Positions 62,394 to 64,000 of a DNA stretch of 64,000 nt are shown here, piece after piece (within the stretch, counting starts at the first letter, position 1; every line of letters starts with the position of its first letter). The stretch comes from an uncultured Aquimarina sp. Its GTDB lineage: Bacteria > Bacteroidota > Bacteroidia > Flavobacteriales > Flavobacteriaceae. The translations under genes were made by a program, and so were the position numbers. A model generated the notes under the pieces. The model was given only the letters and a program-made list of their open reading frames with translations, was not told the DNA's origin and searched no databases. The stretch spans positions 62,001 through 126,000 of the forward strand of contig CANMDW010000009.1 of the NCBI GenBank assembly GCA_947496705.1, written 5' to 3'.

Positions 62394-64000
62394 TTATAAT
62401 ATAATATTCAAATTTATACAGAATTCAGTTCCGGTAGTACACCCGGGAACCTCTGTAATAATGCAAACATCATAATTCCCGTCGGCGGTAAATTGAAAGA
62501 TCAACTCATTATCACCACCTGCTCCTCCATCACTTTCCTGTACTACACCATTAATGGTCCATTGATAAGTAATCTCCTGCATTCCAATAAAATTGGCAGT
62601 AAACGTATATGTAGCTCCAACATTCGTAGGCGGTTCAATAAATAATTCCGGACAAACGAGGATCTCTTCACAAAACTCAACCCCATTGGGGCATTCTGGC
62701 GTCTCTATTCTGGCACAAACAGTATTTGTTCCTATCGGTAAATCCAATTGTATAGATTCTGAACTTGGTTGATTTCCTGCCAAAATATCATTTACAGACC
62801 AGTCTACATTAATCCCTCCCGATACTCCAATAACTGCCGGGAGAAATTGAAATGTATTTTGATCTATTTTTTCAAAAGTAAAGTTAAGTAAAGGGCAAAC
62901 CGTTATTTCTTCACAAAACTCAATACCATCGGGACACAATGGAGTAAATGCCTTTATACATACTTTATGAACACCAGAAGTAAACTGAAAATTAAATATA
63001 TTATCGCCATTGGGTCCTCCGTCATTCTCCTCCACAACTAGATCATCGACTATCCAATTATATGTTGTTTCATTGATTCCTATAAAATCGGCGGTAAAAT
63101 TATATTGCAGCGAACCGGGATCTTGCATAAATTCGAAAAACAAATCAGGACAATCTTTTTTTACCACAAGTTCTTTACATACTTTCTTACCTTCGGGACA
63201 ATCTGGTGTTTTGACTTTAATACAAATCTCATAAGTTCCCAAATCAAATTGTCGTCTGAATGGTTTTCCATCGAGGACTTGATCAGTAATAATCTCATCA
63301 TTGATTAAAAAGAATAATTCATAATTATCTCTAATTTCAAAATTTGTAGTGAATTCATATGAATTGCCTGCAACTAACTTAAAATCAAATCTTATATCAG
63401 GGCATCCAACACAGTTATTTATAATTTCATAGAACTCATAGTAAGTGGAAATTTCAACCGATTCAAAACCGGGGCCAACCAATATATGTATCGGAAACTC
63501 AAAATCAGGTTGATAATTAGTTCCCTGATCCTTAATAAAACGATCAAAAGCTTCATCATTTTCCAAAATCACTTCTGTGCCAGTGTTATTTAACAAGGTA
63601 ATTGGATAATCTAACTTAAAACACTGCTTAAAAAAATTATCAAAATCATCCCTGAACGTATCTAACTGGCATTCTTTTAGAACATCTAGTAGCGAACCTT
63701 TATCTTTTATGACCGTTGTATTATCGCTCCCCTTAAATATTATTTCAATAGGAAATTGAGCTCCTGTTATATTGAAATTAGTACTTTGGCTAGAGACTAC
63801 ATCCAGTACCCCCTGATAATTATCAATCCTTATACTAGAATCGGTATTATATCCCAATACCAATGGATACGCAAATCTAAAGCAAAGTTGATCTTCCAGC
63901 GTAATGGAAACTCCTCTTGAGCCTAAATCATTAAGAATTGTTACAACATTGACTGTCGATACAATATCATCACTTATTTCGCCAGGAGGAAAGAAAGAGT
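62394..64000 (-). CDS. Large secreted PKD/Ig-like repeat protein, C-terminal part (5' end outside window)
   Basis: The frame is open to the right edge of the window; the TTG at 63863 is internal. The visible 535 residues are a chain of beta-sandwich repeats. In the last 300 residues, three units of roughly 85-95 residues recur with CPDLFFEF-, CPLLNFTF- and CPELFIEP-like starts, a YNWIVDDLVVEENDGGPNGDN-like core and a CPxGxEFCEE end. They resemble PKD-type domains with paired Cys. No sorting domain is seen at the C-terminus (INLNIIL and stop). Likely an extracellular adhesin or scaffold; the N-terminus and any export signal are outside the window. Confidence 0.75.
   Translation of the reverse strand, partial: SFFPPGEISDDIVSTVNVVTILNDLGSRGVSITLEDQLCFRFAYPLVLGYNTDSSIRIDNYQGVLDVVSSQSTNFNITGAQFPIEIIFKGSDNTTVIKDKGSLLDVLKECQLDTFRDDFDNFFKQCFKLDYPITLLNNTGTEVILENDEAFDRFIKDQGTNYQPDFEFPIHILVGPGFESVEISTYYEFYEIINNCVGCPDIRFDFKLVAGNSYEFTTNFEIRDNYELFFLINDEIITDQVLDGKPFRRQFDLGTYEICIKVKTPDCPEGKKVCKELVVKKDCPDLFFEFMQDPGSLQYNFTADFIGINETTYNWIVDDLVVEENDGGPNGDNIFNFQFTSGVHKVCIKAFTPLCPDGIEFCEEITVCPLLNFTFEKIDQNTFQFLPAVIGVSGGINVDWSVNDILAGNQPSSESIQLDLPIGTNTVCARIETPECPNGVEFCEEILVCPELFIEPPTNVGATYTFTANFIGMQEITYQWTINGVVQESDGGAGGDNELIFQFTADGNYDVCIITEVPGCTTGTEFCINLNIIL

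Overview
The window looks like chromosome of a Flavobacteriaceae member (Bacteroidota), probably marine. Evidence for this is the SusC/SusD pair, a hybrid two-component regulator with Y_Y_Y and AraC domains, many Bacteroidota-type lipoprotein signals, AT-rich DNA, leaders without clear Shine-Dalgarno sites, TAnnTTTG-type promoter boxes, and the flavobacterial gene order parA-parB-DUF5683-dapB-lepB-WbqC-DUF6122. The genus cannot be fixed from sequence alone.

Region 1 (1-27.64 kb, all + strand) is a polysaccharide utilisation locus (PUL). It runs SusC (5' end outside the window), SusD, GH92, GH28, GH92, GH28, GH2, GH125, GH99/GH71-like, a PI-PLC-like phosphodiesterase, GH115, a calcineurin-type metallophosphoesterase and a hybrid two-component sensor. 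Genes are packed with gaps of a few bases or short overlaps. The enzyme mix points to an alpha-mannose-containing, uronic-acid-decorated and perhaps phosphorylated glycan. There are no sulfatases. A 21-codon relic of a second GH125 lies in front of the PLC gene. The PUL ends at a hairpin terminator followed by a broken tRNA-like sequence.

Region 2 (28.0-32.8 kb) holds a TonB-dependent receptor, a PQQ-type soluble aldose dehydrogenase and a c-type cytochrome, arranged like an operon, plus an unrecognised secreted protein. A receptor for PQQ uptake is a reasonable hypothesis.

Region 3 (32.9-38.7 kb) is a peptidoglycan recycling cluster: a DigH-like GHL10 lipoprotein, a 22-residue coupled micro-ORF, AmpG permease, NagZ and AnmK.

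Region 4 (39.0-47.1 kb) carries uridine kinase, a DivIC/FtsB-like division protein, both methylmalonyl-CoA mutase subunits with an unknown secreted protein between them, a glycosyltransferase, and a 2,4-dienoyl-CoA-reductase-type SDR behind a perfect 24-bp palindrome.

Region 5 (47.3-64 kb) is housekeeping. On + it has parA, parB, DUF5683, dapB, lepB, WbqC and DUF6122. On - it has an EEP-family protein, two rhomboids, mutL, a small membrane protein, ribH and a TPR protein. Then come recF, a small lipoprotein and DUF721 on +, a hotdog thioesterase on -, and the C-terminal part of a large secreted repeat protein that runs off the right edge.
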